DNA from: Candidatus Bathycorpusculum grumuli
GTDB taxonomy: Archaea > Thermoproteota > Bathyarchaeia > Bathyarchaeales > Bathycorpusculaceae
Reading direction: 5' to 3'
Assembly: GCA_009776805.1 (NCBI GenBank)
Contig: WRNB01000013.1
Location: 1 to 32,024 of the forward strand
Length of the DNA stretch: 32,024 nt
Numbering within the stretch: position 1 is the first letter of the stretch; every line of letters starts with the position of its first letter. The translations under genes were made by a program, and so were the position numbers. Below are positions 24,336-32,024 of the stretch, one piece after another. The notes beneath the pieces were generated by a model that had not been told where the DNA came from, searched no databases, and saw only the letters and a list, made by a program, of their open reading frames with translations.

Positions 24336-26969
24336 TTATTGCTTTTTCTTGAGCAATAAAAGGATGCCAATTAACAGCACTGCGACTACTATTATAACAG
24401 TTGAAATGGCAATGTATAATCCAATTGGGGGTATTGTTACGGTGTTGTCTACAACTTCTGGTGCTGCAGATACGCCTATTGTTGTTGAAGCCCATGATGA
24501 TCCATATGCATTGCTACCTGCAAAGGTTGCTGTGACATAGTATGGATTAGCATCATCTGGTATCCAGACGTAACTAAAGCTTCCGGTTGTATCAGTATAT
24601 GTTTCACCTACGTGTATCCATTCGCCGTTTTGGTTCATTGCATCGATTGAAACTGGGACGCCGACTATAGTTTCATTATTGTAGAATCCTCCGATTGGCA
24701 TTTGTAAGTATTTATAATCCATCCAAGTATCCATGCTTTCGTCAGAGACACATGCTATTCCTGCAGGGTCTAAGGCTAGTGAGGCTGGAGCTTGATCAAG
24801 AACTGATCCAGTTAAGACAACACTATTGCCTTTGCTGATTCCAATTTGTGGTCCACTTAGAGAGGTTTTGCTTGGACTTTTACCTAGTACATACATTGTT
24901 CCATCGTAGTTACTTGCTGCTGTTAAGTACCCATATGCTGCTGCACCGGCCTGCATGCGTGTGCCTGAGAGTTTCCATTGTACTTCACCAGTGATTGCAT
25001 CAAGACACATCATACCCCAGCCACGTTGTGGTGGTTGACTTGGTGTGTGTTCATTGTTTGAAACATAGAGTAAGCCGCCAATGACGCGAATGTCCTGCAC
25101 TGTGTAGGATGATTCACCCTCAGTTACGTATGGTGTTTCAAATGGAGGTGCAGGATCCCAGTGTTGCCAAGCTAATTCGCCAGTTGTTTGGTTAATTGCA
25201 TGTATACCTGTGTATCCGACTGCGTAAATCAAATCTTGGTATGCTGCTTCATCATACATCCAAAAGATACCCCAAGGCCAGTCATCAACTTTATATGTCC
25301 ATAGTTCTTTACCGTTCTTTAGATCCCAAGCCTTAATGGAGCCAAGTTCCATTTGAGCCATATATTTGCCGTCTCTTACCCAGACATTAGTTGGTCTATA
25401 GGCAGAAGACATCTCATCCTTGCTTGATTGGTATTCCCAGAGTATTTTACCAGTTTCTAAGTCTAGAGCCTCTAATCTATAACCATAGTAACCACCGTAG
25501 ATGAATCTGTGTTGTTGTACGCTAATCATACTATCCCAATCAACTGCTGCAAGAACGTTCCCGTAATCGCTTACCCCATAGGCAGTTCGATAACTTCTTG
25601 GTAAAGTCATAGAAACATTGCTTTCGATACGGCTAGTAAAGTTAGTTGAGGTGCCTTGAGAAGACCATTTAATCAAGTTGCCAACGTATGCAGATGCAAA
25701 AGAGACATCTGGAGCTGGGTTGTCCATAATTGATTCAAGTCCTTGAAAACTGTAGTAATAACCATCACGGAAAGCGATTTCGTTGTTAGAACCGTTACCT
25801 GTTCCGATAACTGTGCTAATGCTAATGTTTGCGGTTATTGCGCCAGTAGTTGGGTTTACCTTGTATAATCTTCCGCCGCTGATTGTACTTAGTTCTGGTG
25901 TTAAAGCTACGTCTGCAACTGCACCAGGTACAATTGAACTTTCATTTGGATCAAAGTATGAGATGTGGGTCGGAGTAATTCCGCCTTGAGCAATTGGACG
26001 TGCATAGTATAATTCACCAGTACGTAGATCGTAGCATACTGCACAGCTTGTTGGTACACCGTCAATTAATTCGTTTCTTGTTTGATATGCTCTGCCCATG
26101 TAAATTACGTTTGGAGTACCCGGACTCGATAGTGTTGAAAAAGTGAATCCTTCACCGCCAATGAGACCAGCTACATTGCTTTGTCGTTTCCACACGATGT
26201 GTGGAGTGGTAACTGCTGGGATATATGGCCCATAATAATTGTCAGTCCATGCATTGCTTGAAACGCCTACAACGTTTGCTTGTCCCCAAGGATAGTGACC
26301 TAATGCATCCCAAGAGTTACGGTTGTTTGGTTCAACTGGATGCGTCCAGTAGTCATTGGATGGTGTATTTTGCCATACGCCCCAAACAAGATCTTCCTGT
26401 ACGATTAAAGTAACTTCTCGTGATTCTGCTGGTGAACAATACACCGCTGGGTTGTAAATTGCACTTCTAAAATCACCTGTACGTGTCTCTGAGTGTTTGC
26501 CGTTAGTATAGTAGCCTTCTGGGAAGAATTCGCCGGCAAAGTAGAATTTAAGTGTATAGTTGCCTACTTTTAGTGGTGTGTATGAGAACCAGCAAGTGCC
26601 GCTAGCCACGTATGATTTGAGGTTAACTGTTTGAGTTGAACCATCGGGATCAGTAATTACAACTTTATAGCCAGTCATGTATTTTCCTTCACCAGAGGGG
26701 AAGGTAATCCAAAGATTAACTAATGCCTGCTGACCTACACCAATTGGTGATGGCGAAACACTTAGAAAAGCTTGAGGATTAATTGTATACTCTACTGTTT
26801 TGTCTGATGGAATTGTGGATGGCCCTTCGTATCCTCCACCTGGAGGTGACCCGCTTGTATCTATAGTTCCGCTTTTGTTTGATTGTGCAGAAACTGGAAT
26901 AAATATTGACATCACCAGAATACATAGAAATAGCGCCGATATTAATACGTATATACTTTTATTTTTCAT
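24336..26969 (-). CDS. PQQ-like beta-propeller surface protein, complete
   Basis: An 877-residue surface protein. It begins with a signal peptide (YVLISALFLCILVMSIFIPVSA); the Ig-like region (about 60-170) contains SPSPIGVGQQALVNLWITF. A DYWTHPVEP motif opens the propeller domain, with blades marked by GKILWEYQ, GKELWTYK, GELAWQHW and GEVQWKLS. A C-terminal Ig-like domain (GETYTDTTGSFSYVW) leads to one membrane helix (IAISTVIIVVAVLLIGILLLL) and KKKQ. It is thus exported, folded outside and anchored at the C-terminus. Ligand or cofactor is unknown. The frame extends 17 codons upstream to ATG 27020, but ATG 26969 puts the signal peptide at the N-terminus; a GGAG further upstream could also serve the TTG three codons before it. 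It is paralogous to the gene at the window's left edge. Confidence 0.9.
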   Translation of the reverse strand: MKNKSIYVLISALFLCILVMSIFIPVSAQSNKSGTIDTSGSPPGGGYEGPSTIPSDKTVEYTINPQAFLSVSPSPIGVGQQALVNLWITFPSGEGKYMTGYKVVITDPDGSTQTVNLKSYVASGTCWFSYTPLKVGNYTLKFYFAGEFFPEGYYTNGKHSETRTGDFRSAIYNPAVYCSPAESREVTLIVQEDLVWGVWQNTPSNDYWTHPVEPNNRNSWDALGHYPWGQANVVGVSSNAWTDNYYGPYIPAVTTPHIVWKRQSNVAGLIGGEGFTFSTLSSPGTPNVIYMGRAYQTRNELIDGVPTSCAVCYDLRTGELYYARPIAQGGITPTHISYFDPNESSIVPGAVADVALTPELSTISGGRLYKVNPTTGAITANISISTVIGTGNGSNNEIAFRDGYYYSFQGLESIMDNPAPDVSFASAYVGNLIKWSSQGTSTNFTSRIESNVSMTLPRSYRTAYGVSDYGNVLAAVDWDSMISVQQHRFIYGGYYGYRLEALDLETGKILWEYQSSKDEMSSAYRPTNVWVRDGKYMAQMELGSIKAWDLKNGKELWTYKVDDWPWGIFWMYDEAAYQDLIYAVGYTGIHAINQTTGELAWQHWDPAPPFETPYVTEGESSYTVQDIRVIGGLLYVSNNEHTPSQPPQRGWGMMCLDAITGEVQWKLSGTRMQAGAAAYGYLTAASNYDGTMYVLGKSPSKTSLSGPQIGISKGNSVVLTGSVLDQAPASLALDPAGIACVSDESMDTWMDYKYLQMPIGGFYNNETIVGVPVSIDAMNQNGEWIHVGETYTDTTGSFSYVWIPDDANPYYVTATFAGSNAYGSSWASTTIGVSAAPEVVDNTVTIPPIGLYIAISTVIIVVAVLLIGILLLLKKKQ

Positions 26970-27623
26970 ATAATTCAATATATGTTTTTCTCCTTTATAC
27001 ACATAATGAATGGTTGACATATTAATAAAGCTACTTCATGTCACACAGAAATATTTTTATTAAAAACAAAAAAATAACCAATAAATTTAAATTCTTAAAA
27101 TGATTTTACTCGAATTTTTTTTGCGACACAATTAAACCAATAATAACCTTGAAAAAGTTTTGAATAACACAGTTACAACCTATATTAATCCCAAAAACAC
27201 CGAAGCCGAATTTCCCCTGAAAACTTGGTTATTTCCAAAGTTTTTCTAATATCGACTCGACAATAGTGCACTATATAGAAAAAATTATTTGGCCTCAATG
27301 TCATCAAATCATTCAGGTTGAACCATTTAGTTGCATAAATTTATGACGTATGTTGATGGTGTTTTTTGTGATTTTTTGGGAGCGAAGTTGAAACGTTATT
27401 TTGTTTACTAAAAATTAGTAGATGTTATAAAATTATTTCCGTTTTTGCACAGTCTGAATTACACATTTTTTATAATCAGAACTTGTTTTACATAATTAAC
27501 AAAAAATGTTAACACTGTAGTGCCCAAAAATACAGGCTTTTGGAAATTTAATTTAATGAATCAAACATTTTCAGCACCACTGTGTGCTAGCATAAGTTTA
27601 AAAAGTAGTTTATCTGATTAACA
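26970..27623. other. Divergent promoter region
   Basis: About 650 bases between the propeller gene (minus) and the 27624 gene (plus). It is AT-rich, with no gene or repeat recognised; it must contain the promoters of both. Confidence 0.5.
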
Positions 27624-28439
27624 TTGGGTATTAAATTGAATAAACGACTACTCATAATAAGCATAGTTTTATGTCTTGTAGCTTCAATTTTTGTTGGAAA
27701 TATTCAAGCTCAGACAATTGTTCCGGGTGTTACGCCAGGTATGACGTTTAACTATTGTCTTTCCAGTTATTGGTCATCATCTGACCCTTTCGATTCAATC
27801 CCAGTTGAACTTCTTTTAGTTAATCAAACATTATATGTTGAGCTTAGAATTAGTGAAGTAAACTCTACACATGTTGTAACAGATAGTATGTGTTACTATA
27901 CAGATGGAACTGCCACTTTTGAGAGGGGAGCGGTTGATCTTTACACAGGCAATGATCAGGGTTTTTCAGGTGTAATAGGTGCTAACCTTAAAGCAGGTGA
28001 TTTTATTCACCCAATTGGAACAGATAGCTTAACTATTGCAGATACAGTAACAAGAACTTATGAAAAAGGAGATAGGGAAACAAACCATGTTCACATAGTG
28101 GACGGTAACAAAACAGCTGGTTATATCGGTACAAGAGACTTATATTTTGACAAAAAAACAGGTATACTTGTGGAACAGATCGATCAAGTTGAAACTACCG
28201 AGTTCCCAACAGGTATAACCCAAGTTACTTGGAAACTTGATTCCACTCTTAATGTTGAAGACTGGACGGTCACTGGAAAATTCTCAACAATAAACAACAC
28301 GGGATCACCGTCTATTGGTTCTTCACAACAGAGTAAAGATCAAACTATCTCAACAGTTCAATTGTTGCTTGCTGCAGTTATTTTAATTATAATCATAACA
28401 GTTGTAATAATAGTCTACAAGAAAAGAAAACACAAATAA
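27624..28439 (+). CDS. Secreted, C-terminally anchored protein of unknown function
   Basis: A 271-residue protein: signal peptide (LLIISIVLCLVASIFVGNIQAQ, about 9-30), a soluble beta-rich region (MTFNYCLSSYW, VELLLVNQTLYVELRISEV, VVTDSMCYYTDGTATFERG, TAGYIGTRDLYFDKKTGILVEQ), a Ser/Gln-rich linker, one membrane helix (VQLLLAAVILIIIITVVIIV, about 246-265) and a basic tail KKRKHK. It has the same build as the propeller proteins, so it lies on the outer face. The two cysteines in the soluble part might pair. The start is TTG 27624; TTG 27636 is possible. The domain (about 200 residues) is not one I can name. It is transcribed divergently from the propeller gene. Confidence 0.78.
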   Translation: MGIKLNKRLLIISIVLCLVASIFVGNIQAQTIVPGVTPGMTFNYCLSSYWSSSDPFDSIPVELLLVNQTLYVELRISEVNSTHVVTDSMCYYTDGTATFERGAVDLYTGNDQGFSGVIGANLKAGDFIHPIGTDSLTIADTVTRTYEKGDRETNHVHIVDGNKTAGYIGTRDLYFDKKTGILVEQIDQVETTEFPTGITQVTWKLDSTLNVEDWTVTGKFSTINNTGSPSIGSSQQSKDQTISTVQLLLAAVILIIIITVVIIVYKKRKHK

Positions 28440-28903
28440 CAATAAACAACCGTATATTGTTTTGAATAACTCTAACAAAAACCTACCATAAATACCCTAT
28501 GTCAACCCATCATATATCCAAAACTAATAATATAACACAACAAAACCAACACCATTTACCCTTTTTCAAACACCAACAAACAAAACCATCCAAACATCAA
28601 CAAACAAACCCGCCGGATACAGACTCAACTCTTACACTTGATGTCTACAGTGGCATATTCCTAAAAAAACAACACCTCACGTAACCACCAACACCAAACC
28701 ACCAAACAAAACATCAAACCAACTACTCAAACCAGCGACTCACACAACAAACCCACCCAACTTTTTCTCATACAACACCCGATTCACCAATGTCATCAGG
28801 CTATCTTTTTGAAACTTAAAAAAAGTAACACACCAACAAAACAAACAAAAACAACCCCAAACAACAACCCAAAAACAATACAAACAAAACAAAACGTTTT
28901 TGC
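28440..28903. other. Strongly A+C-rich spacer
   Basis: On the plus strand G is nearly absent from 28500 to 28600 and 28680 to 28890. Short open frames (for example 28499-28684) are His/Gln/Asn/Thr/Pro-rich products of that composition and are not called. A 30-base stretch near 28478 resembles 7168-7200. Confidence 0.55.
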
Positions 28904-29092
28904 TTACCACGATATTTCATCAAATGGTGTTTTGTGCACTGGTAAGCGTAACACTTGGCGTATTGGGTGCAAGTGTTTATTATTGTGTGTTTGTGTAGAA
29001 TGGTTGACACGAAAAATTATTTGTTTTTCAAGTCTTTTCAAATGCATAAAGCAGTGTTTGGCATCTGTATAAACATAAAAATCTTCAATCAT
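28904..29092 (-). pseudogene. Possible IS1-like transposase remnant
   Basis: A 62-codon frame whose sequence (FYVYTDAKHCF, NHSTQTHNNKHLHPIRQVLR, LPVHKTPFDEIS) faintly follows the C-terminal part of IS1-type InsB transposases, which read YTDxWxxY, then a Thr/Asn segment, LRxxLxRLxRKTxxFSKS. The expected Ser-Lys end and the rest of the protein are missing and a stop follows. The match is weak and depends on my recall; without a search it is only a suggestion. Confidence 0.25.
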
Positions 29093-29292
29093 CTACTAAC
29101 AACATAAACCATTGTCGAACACTACCAAAAAATCCATATGGACAATTTTGAAAAGTTATGGTTGTATTTTATTTCACCAAGTACAATTGCACTTTCGAGA
29201 TTTTAGGTAGCCAAATATCATAATTGAAACCAATTTTTGTTGAAATAAAATGTGAAAAAGGTTTTTATAAAAAAATTAGAAAACTGGGGAGA

Positions 29293-29673
29293 TTATGCTT
29301 TGGTATATTCTGATCCATCGAGTGTAATTGTCCGTTTATCGGCACTAACTATTCCATTCATAACTTTTGCGTCACTATGACCTAAGAGATTAAAGTCATA
29401 TTCAACTACAATTTGATTGCCGTTTATTGTGTAAGTTCCTGGAACACTTATACCAATATCTGTAAGAAATATTGTAACTTGGTCGTTTTCATTAAATTTT
29501 AGATAATTACCTGAATTATCAGCATATATGCCAGATACTTTCCCGCCTCCACTAGCATTGGAAACGATTATTATCGCCGCTATTATTGTCAACACTAAAA
29601 CAACACTGATAATTATAATACCTGTCAGGTTGGATTTCTTTTTTGAATTTTGTTTTGAAATATTTTGCTCCAT
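29293..29673 (-). CDS. Small N-terminally anchored beta-barrel-like protein
   Basis: A 126-residue protein starting at ATG 29673: basic N-terminus, one membrane helix (GIIIISVVLVLTIIAAIIIV, about 18-37), a Gly-rich linker and an all-beta domain (GIYADNSGNYLKFNENDQVTIFL, then GTYTINGNQIVVEYD, and TITLDGSEYTK). The spaced GxYxxxGxxxxF and GTYxxxGxxI patterns resemble lipocalin-like or small lipoprotein beta domains, but no family is identified. The frame runs upstream to 29781, but that extension puts 36 residues before the anchor and is rejected; a TATA-like TTTATAAAT on the plus strand at about 29729-29737 supports initiation downstream. It stands alone next to a family A repeat. Confidence 0.72.
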   Translation of the reverse strand: MEQNISKQNSKKKSNLTGIIIISVVLVLTIIAAIIIVSNASGGGKVSGIYADNSGNYLKFNENDQVTIFLTDIGISVPGTYTINGNQIVVEYDFNLLGHSDAKVMNGIVSADKRTITLDGSEYTKA

Positions 29674-29893
29674 TTTTATTAATCGCCTTTTTGCCGTTAA
29701 TGCAAACACATAATGTATTGTGTAATTATTTATAAATGGTACATAATTATCTTTTCCCAAAAGTGTTTGTTCTTTGAACATTTTATGTGCATTCCTCGTT
29801 TAGTTATTTACCTAATAAGTTTAGCCAGAACCAAAGCAAACAAAAATTTTTGTACATTTTATACAGAATTTCACTTGTAATAATTTGTCTCCA

Positions 29894-30143
29894 ATGTTAA
29901 TTGCTGAATAAAGTTGGTGTGTGTTTTATCTATTTATTTATTTTTTCATTAAACGTGTTGTTTTTATAATGTTTTTATTTGTCACTAATATTTTGTTTAT
30001 AAAAAAATTTTTCTGTGTTTTGTACAATTCTAATCATAACAACGCACATTGCTTCACATTACTTATTACATTGAATATAATTAAAAATAAACTAGTATTG
30101 TTTCACATTTTTATGTGATTAATTGCTTCAAAAATATTGAAAA
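29894..30143 (+). repeat. Dispersed repeat family A, copy 2
   Basis: Aligns over 250 bases with 3142-3383 in the same orientation. In the best 105-base stretch about 17 differences were counted, all transitions. Like copy 1, it lies in the spacer on the 3' side of a minus-strand gene (30340-30876). Confidence 0.75.
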
Positions 30144-30339
30144 CTGATTCTAAAATATTAACTCAGTTAAACAAAACAAAAAACAAACAAGAAATCCTGC
30201 ATATACTATACAGAATTTCACACGTGAGATACTAACATTTAGAAGGACACTACCATAAAAGGATAGTGAAAATTAAAAAAATATTATAAAGAAAAATGGT
30301 GAAAACTGCGAAGTCTACTGTATCAGTTTTTTGTTTGCA

Positions 30340-30876
30340 TTACTGTTGTTTTGCGGCTTCAATTAATTTAGCGGCAATCTTGGGCGAAATTTTAAGATTC
30401 ATTGCCAGATCTTCAACGGATGCTTGTGCTAATTCTTTAGCATTATTTATACCCAAAGCGTTAAGTTGTATTGCTCTTTTTTCTCCAACACCCTTAACAT
30501 TTGTTAAGGATATTTCTTGTTCAACTTGAACAGGCACTTCAATGTTCTGAATTGTTACCGTTGGCATCTCTTCTTGTTGTGTGTGGGTCGTTATTGTTTC
30601 GTTTGTAAATTCAGCTGTTTCCATTGTTTGTGTGGGTTCAACAGAAACAGGTTTAGTAACTGTTTGTTTTTCACCTAAAATTTCTTCTGATACTGTTTCT
30701 TCAACTAAAACTTCTGTAGTAGGTGTTTGTTGGATTGATGATTCTGTATTGGTGATTGCGTTTGGGGTGGTTTGTATTGTTTTGATGTTTTTCTTTGTTT
30801 TTGGTCGTTGACTGTATCCTACGCCTATTACAAGTATTGCTATAACAATAGCGGCTATTATCCATATGCTATCCAT
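30340..30876 (-). CDS. Membrane-anchored protein with helix-hairpin-helix C-terminal domain
   Basis: A 178-residue protein: N-terminal membrane helix (IWIIAAIVIAILVIGVGY, about 4-21), a disordered Thr/Glu/Gln-rich linker to about residue 122, and a compact C-terminal domain LTNVKGVGEKRAIQLNALGINNAKELA, followed by a second hairpin (SPKIAAKLIEAAK). GVGEKRAxxLxxLGI is a helix-hairpin-helix motif as found in DNA-binding and DUF4332-type proteins. The helix would place the DNA-binding domain on the cytoplasmic side, so it might tether DNA or a nucleic-acid complex to the membrane. It starts at ATG 30876, with GGGA seven bases upstream. Isolated gene. Confidence 0.78.
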   Translation of the reverse strand: MDSIWIIAAIVIAILVIGVGYSQRPKTKKNIKTIQTTPNAITNTESSIQQTPTTEVLVEETVSEEILGEKQTVTKPVSVEPTQTMETAEFTNETITTHTQQEEMPTVTIQNIEVPVQVEQEISLTNVKGVGEKRAIQLNALGINNAKELAQASVEDLAMNLKISPKIAAKLIEAAKQQ

Positions 30877-31286
30877 GTTCGTTCCCTAAAACAGCTATTG
30901 CTCAATTCAACTTAAATAAGTTTTTCCTGACGAAAAATTTCAAAAATAAGCCATATTTTAAGATTTTAACGGCAGATGAAGTTTGTTTTATTAAGCCATA
31001 TTTATCAACGTAACTCGACCATTTTTATCTCATAGATTTTTTTATAGCCTCAAAATATGCCTAATTCACGTTTTAAACTTTTAAAGCAACATTTTTTACA
31101 ACCCAATACCCTTTAGATACAAATAGCATAGATCCACATAGGTCAATCTGTGAACTACCTAAAAACAAATACACCATCTTAAATCTTAAAAATACAATAT
31201 CCAACACAAATTTAAAGACTTTTTAACAGTTATCATAGTTAAACATGTTGCTGAAGTTAAAAACCAACAAAAAATGCTGCAGACAA

Positions 31287-31296
31287 CTTATAAACA
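31287..31296 (+). promoter_or_regulatory. TATA-like box upstream of the 31339 hairpin
   Basis: ACTTATAAAC fits an archaeal TATA element and would place a transcription start near 31315-31320, just ahead of the nested hairpin. Confidence 0.3.
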
Positions 31297-31338
31297 GACA
31301 CTATAGGCATTTATCAGTTTTCCCAGTTAATTTAGGGG

Positions 31339-31392
31339 ATAAAACAACAGAGATGGTTATCAACAATTTGGTTGATAATTTGGGTGTTTTAT
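31339..31392 (+). ncRNA. Candidate structured RNA: nested perfect stems
   Basis: An outer 8-bp stem (ATAAAACA at 31339-31346 with TGTTTTAT at 31385-31392) encloses an inner 8-bp stem (TTATCAAC at 31357-31364 with GTTGATAA at 31371-31378) with a six-base loop, separated by an internal loop. Two perfect 8-bp pairings nested within 54 bases are unlikely by chance, though AT-rich sequence favours them. No known RNA class was recognised. Confidence 0.35.
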
Positions 31393-31643
31393 GCTTGTTG
31401 AAGTGTTCATAATTTTTGTTGACTGGTTTATGATGGCATAAATGGTTTTAGCATACATGACTTTTTTTCTTGAAAATTTTTATCTATATGTTTGTAACAA
31501 AATTTTTCTCATTTAGTTTCATGTTATTCAGTGGTGTTTACAAGTTGTTGATACCTGTATGTATCCGTCTATTTATAGTCTCTTTGTTTTAATGCCAAAT
31601 GGTTCTTGAATATTTTGGAAAAACTAGGTTTGTACAAAAACTA

Positions 31644-31745
31644 AGTCTGAAAAACAAGTAACGAATAGTTTTTCTACTTTTTTTCATTAAAAATTTTTAA
31701 ATATGTAGTTTTTGTGTAGTTAATATGTTGTTATTAGGGAAAAAT
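31644..31745 (+). repeat. MITE-like repeat family D, partial copy 3
   Basis: Begins AAGTCTGAAAAACAAGTAAC, like the left end of the 17948 copy, and continues with a TTTTTAAATATGTAGTTTTT block similar to the middle of the 4643 copy. The right inverted end was not found. Confidence 0.35.
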
Positions 31746-32024
31746 GTTATCATAATAATATTGTTTTTAAGTTGATTTTTTATGTGTAATGCTAAATTTC
31801 TTGATAGGGCTGTAAATGCAAATAATGTAAAGAGTTGTTGTTCTATTTTGTAGTCGTTTAGTTTTGTTTTTGTTTGAACCATGTTTAGAAATAGGGATGT
31901 TATCTGCGTTTTTGACTGTTTTAATTATCCGTAATTCCCGACTTTTTTCTTACCACAATTTACGATGTTGAACAAGAAGACAGTTGCATTAAAATAATGT
32001 TGTTATTTGTGTTTTGTAGTCAAA

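Larger units (their letters stand above)
30877..32024. other. Long non-coding end of the window
   Basis: About 1.15 kb with no convincing gene. It contains a candidate structured transcript (31287-31392) and a partial family D repeat, and from about 31380 to 31620 the plus strand is G+T-rich. A 61-codon minus-strand frame (31697-31882) lacks family features and is not called. Confidence 0.45.

Noticed and set aside
24088-24495. 135-codon minus-strand frame
   Set aside because: It overlaps the propeller gene's 3' end in another frame and then repeat B; the second part belongs to the repeat.
28499-28684. 61-codon His/Gln/Asn/Thr-rich frame
   Set aside because: Its composition is fully explained by the A+C-rich patch.
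31697-31882. 61-codon minus-strand frame
   Set aside because: Might be a small protein, but there is no domain, signal peptide or ribosome site to support it.
1-32024. tRNA, rRNA and CRISPR arrays
   Set aside because: Read for T-arm-like GGTTCRAATCC motifs, regularly spaced direct repeats and conserved rRNA blocks; none found.

Overview
The window is a low-GC archaeal chromosome segment. Several genes together point to archaea: a CdvB/Snf7-type ESCRT-III protein, a tetrahydromethanopterin biosynthesis operon (DUF447, beta-RFAP synthase mptG, dihydropteroate synthase-like protein), an archaeal OB-fold ssDNA-binding protein, an archaeal winged-helix regulator, and membrane-anchored PQQ-type beta-propeller surface proteins. 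This mix (Cdv proteins plus methanopterin genes, very low GC) fits the Bathyarchaeia within the Thermoproteota/TACK group, possibly a host-associated lineage. That placement is an inference from gene content, not a phylogeny.

Layout. 1-5500: the 3' part of a propeller surface protein, a broken N-terminal relic of the same family, a cdvB-like gene and a small conserved-looking unknown. 5500-9150: repeats, thymidylate kinase (minus), then a translationally coupled pair of family-2 glycosyltransferase and radical SAM/SPASM-like enzyme (plus). 9200-11400: repeat, small membrane-anchored protein, ECF-S-like membrane protein. 11400-14600 (minus): the tight methanopterin operon. 15100-17800: Yip1-type membrane protein with an inserted extracytoplasmic domain, OB-fold protein with a hairpin terminator, DUF996-like zinc-ribbon membrane protein. 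18400-21500: LeuA/NifV/AksA-like acyl-transfer synthase (plus) converging on a minus-strand run of winged-helix regulator, small membrane protein and BioB-like radical SAM enzyme. 22180-23365: a four-CBS protein with a C-terminal HPF/RaiA-like domain, a probable energy-sensing ribosome factor. 24300-32024: a second, complete propeller surface protein, three anchored or secreted unknowns (one with a helix-hairpin-helix tail), and long spacers with repeats.

Only about two thirds of the window is coding by these calls, which is low for an archaeon. The spacers hold at least four families of dispersed non-coding repeats, one of them MITE-like with 13-bp perfect terminal inverted repeats, plus gene relics. 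Many spacers and some gene segments are strongly A+C-rich or G+T-rich on the plus strand, in patches with fairly sharp edges that do not follow gene boundaries or coding strand. The repeat copies differ from each other mostly by transitions, and in the clearest pair almost all differences go in one direction (A/C to G/T on one strand). This local strand-asymmetric mutation signature is the most unusual feature of the window. No tRNA, rRNA or CRISPR array was recognised.
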